Shown here: positions 62,964-64,000 of the stretch, piece by piece
Numbering within the stretch: position 1 is the stretch's first letter
Layout of the letters: every line of letters begins with the position of its first letter
Origin: Anaerolineae bacterium
GTDB lineage: Bacteria > Chloroflexota > Anaerolineae > Aggregatilineales > J027
DNA: 64,000 nt
Direction of reading: 5' to 3'
Assembly (NCBI GenBank): GCA_021463865.1
Contig: JAJTXY010000002.1
Coordinates: 252,219 to 316,218 of the forward strand
The notes under the pieces: model-generated
What the model was told of the DNA's origin: nothing
Seen by the model: only the letters and a program-made list of their open reading frames with translations
Databases searched by the model: none
Made by a program: the position numbers and the translations under genes

Positions 62964-64000
62964 CTAGATATGATCATAGGCAATGATGGTCAAAAATTCA
63001 GGATACTCATCATTGGCAACCAATTGATCAAGAATTTTTTCTGCGTCGGCATAGCGCCCATTGGTGAAGGCTTTCTCACCGACCATCTCCTGAATTTTGG
63101 CAAGTTCTTCCTGAATGATCTGGCGAATCATCGGCACATCCACTTTGCGACCATCGTCCAACTTACCTTCGGGGTGATGGACCCACTGCCAAAGCTGCGA
63201 ACGCGAGATTTCAGCGGTTGCGGCATCTTCCATCAGGTTAAAAATGGCTACTGCGCCATTGCCGCGTAACCACGCCTCGATATATTGCAGGGCCACGCTG
63301 ACGTTATTTCGCACCCCAGACTCGGTGATTTGACCGCCGGGGATTCTGAAGTTAATCAGGTCGCTCGGCTTCACTTCCACTTCGGGAATACGTTCTTTTT
63401 GGTTGGCGCGGCCTTTCAAACCTTCCTCAAAAATAGGACGGGCGATGGGCACAAGATCGGGATGAGCGACCCACGTGCCATCAAAACCATCATTGACCTC
63501 GCGCAGCTTATCCTCCCGTACTTTGGTGAGAGCAACCTCATTAACCGCCGCATCCCGCCGACTGGGGATAAACGCCGCCATGCCCCCCATGGCGTGAGCA
63601 CCGCGCCGATGACAGGTCTGCACCAACAATTGGGTATAGGCCCGCATAAACGGCACGGTCATGGTCACTTGGGCACGATCTGGCAGGAGAAAATCGGGCT
63701 GACTGCGGAATTTCTTGATACAGCTAAAAATATAATCCCAACGTCCGGCATTAATCCCGGCAATGTGGTCACGCAATTCATAAAGGACTTCTTCGATTTC
63801 AAACGATAACAGGATGTGTTCGAGCAGGACGGTGACTTTGATCGTGCCAATGGGTAGACCAAGTTCATTTTGGGCCATGACAAACACGTCATTCCACAGA
63901 CGTGCTTCAAGATGGCTCTCCATTTTCGGTAGATAAAAATAGGGGCCAGTGCCTTTTGCTAAGAGGCGGCGGGCATTATGGAAAAAGTACATACCAAAGT
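62964..64000 (-). CDS. aceB: Malate synthase (A type), N-terminus outside window
   Basis: 345 residues visible; the frame runs open past the window edge, and the residues before the first Met (FGMYFFHN) match the family, so the true start lies beyond position 64000. Malate synthase joins glyoxylate and acetyl-CoA to malate, completing the glyoxylate shunt. Seen: [48 protein letters not shown] (the Glu of the active site), [30 protein letters not shown] and [14 protein letters not shown], then [16 protein letters not shown]. It ends in a terminator. Confidence 0.95.
   Translation of the reverse strand, partial: FGMYFFHNARRLLAKGTGPYFYLPKMESHLEARLWNDVFVMAQNELGLPIGTIKVTVLLEHILLSFEIEEVLYELRDHIAGINAGRWDYIFSCIKKFRSQPDFLLPDRAQVTMTVPFMRAYTQLLVQTCHRRGAHAMGGMAAFIPSRRDAAVNEVALTKVREDKLREVNDGFDGTWVAHPDLVPIARPIFEEGLKGRANQKERIPEVEVKPSDLINFRIPGGQITESGVRNNVSVALQYIEAWLRGNGAVAIFNLMEDAATAEISRSQLWQWVHHPEGKLDDGRKVDVPMIRQIIQEELAKIQEMVGEKAFTNGRYADAEKILDQLVANDEYPEFLTIIAYDHI

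Noticed and set aside
1-64000. CRISPR arrays, insertion sequences, integrases, tRNA or rRNA genes
   Set aside because: No regularly spaced repeats, transposase or recombinase motifs, cloverleaf sequences or rRNA-like blocks were noticed.

Overview
The window looks like chromosomal DNA of an uncultured or little-studied Chloroflexota (Anaerolineae-like) bacterium. This is an inference from gene content: the complete LysW-dependent lysine pathway, Thr/Pro-rich TPTNTP-type linkers in exported proteins, a Yip1/ABC/CARDB/FtsX export cassette, a thioester alpha-2-macroglobulin, Uma2 and DUF4388-GTPase proteins, and sigma70-type promoters. I see no rRNA, tRNA, CRISPR array or insertion sequence. Almost all of the DNA is coding, and genes within operons often overlap by ATGA.

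Layout. 1-429: end of a pentapeptide-repeat gene. 461-7043: aerobic phenylacetate degradation operon (paaA, B, C, a Uma2-family gene, paaD, F, G, H, and a second hydroxyacyl-CoA-dehydrogenase-like gene without catalytic residues). 7216-15394: a two-gene unit made of a 2075-residue Ser/Thr kinase fused to a coiled-coil SF1 helicase, then a winged-helix/degenerate phospholipase-D-fold protein. 15431-18425 (minus): ArsR-type regulator, pseudo-receiver, and metK under a SAM-I riboswitch. 18820-19318: small membrane protein gene broken by a frameshift. 19600-25049: Yip1 protein, ABC ATPase, TIG/CARDB exported protein and FtsX-type permease. 25120-31840: HEAT-repeat protein and alpha-2-macroglobulin. 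32025-35736: methyltransferase, then a minus-strand upp/wecA-like/DUF5996/Nudix operon. 36001-40409: DUF4388 protein, small GTPase, hydrolase, AlaX editing factor, GNAT, Pcm. 40495-41787: isocitrate lyase (minus). 41998-44286: histidine kinase, response regulator, sigma factor, zinc anti-sigma factor.

44309-53654 is the most striking regulatory locus. A ten-gene operon (lysW, X, Y, Z, J, hcs, T, U, homoisocitrate dehydrogenase, lysK) covers the whole route from 2-oxoglutarate to lysine on the LysW carrier. It is preceded by a clear promoter and a 0.4-kb leader that holds three lysine-codon-rich short reading frames (each with a KKxK core) and three Rho-independent terminators in series. This looks like a triplicated lysine attenuator.

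53651-62825 (minus) is one operon for a molybdenum-dependent, probably NAD-linked formate dehydrogenase: fdhA, mobA, a NuoE-NuoF fusion, a ferredoxin-type subunit, fdhD, moeA, and a MoeA fused to a periplasmic-binding-protein-like domain. The window ends inside malate synthase (62964-64000, minus), which with isocitrate lyase completes the glyoxylate shunt. Phenylacetate breakdown yields acetyl-CoA and succinyl-CoA, so the shunt and the paa genes fit together metabolically.

Best candidates for an undescribed system: the kinase-helicase/PLD-fold pair (possible defence or nucleic-acid surveillance) and the triple lysine leader. Functional calls rest on motif recognition by eye; no database search was run.
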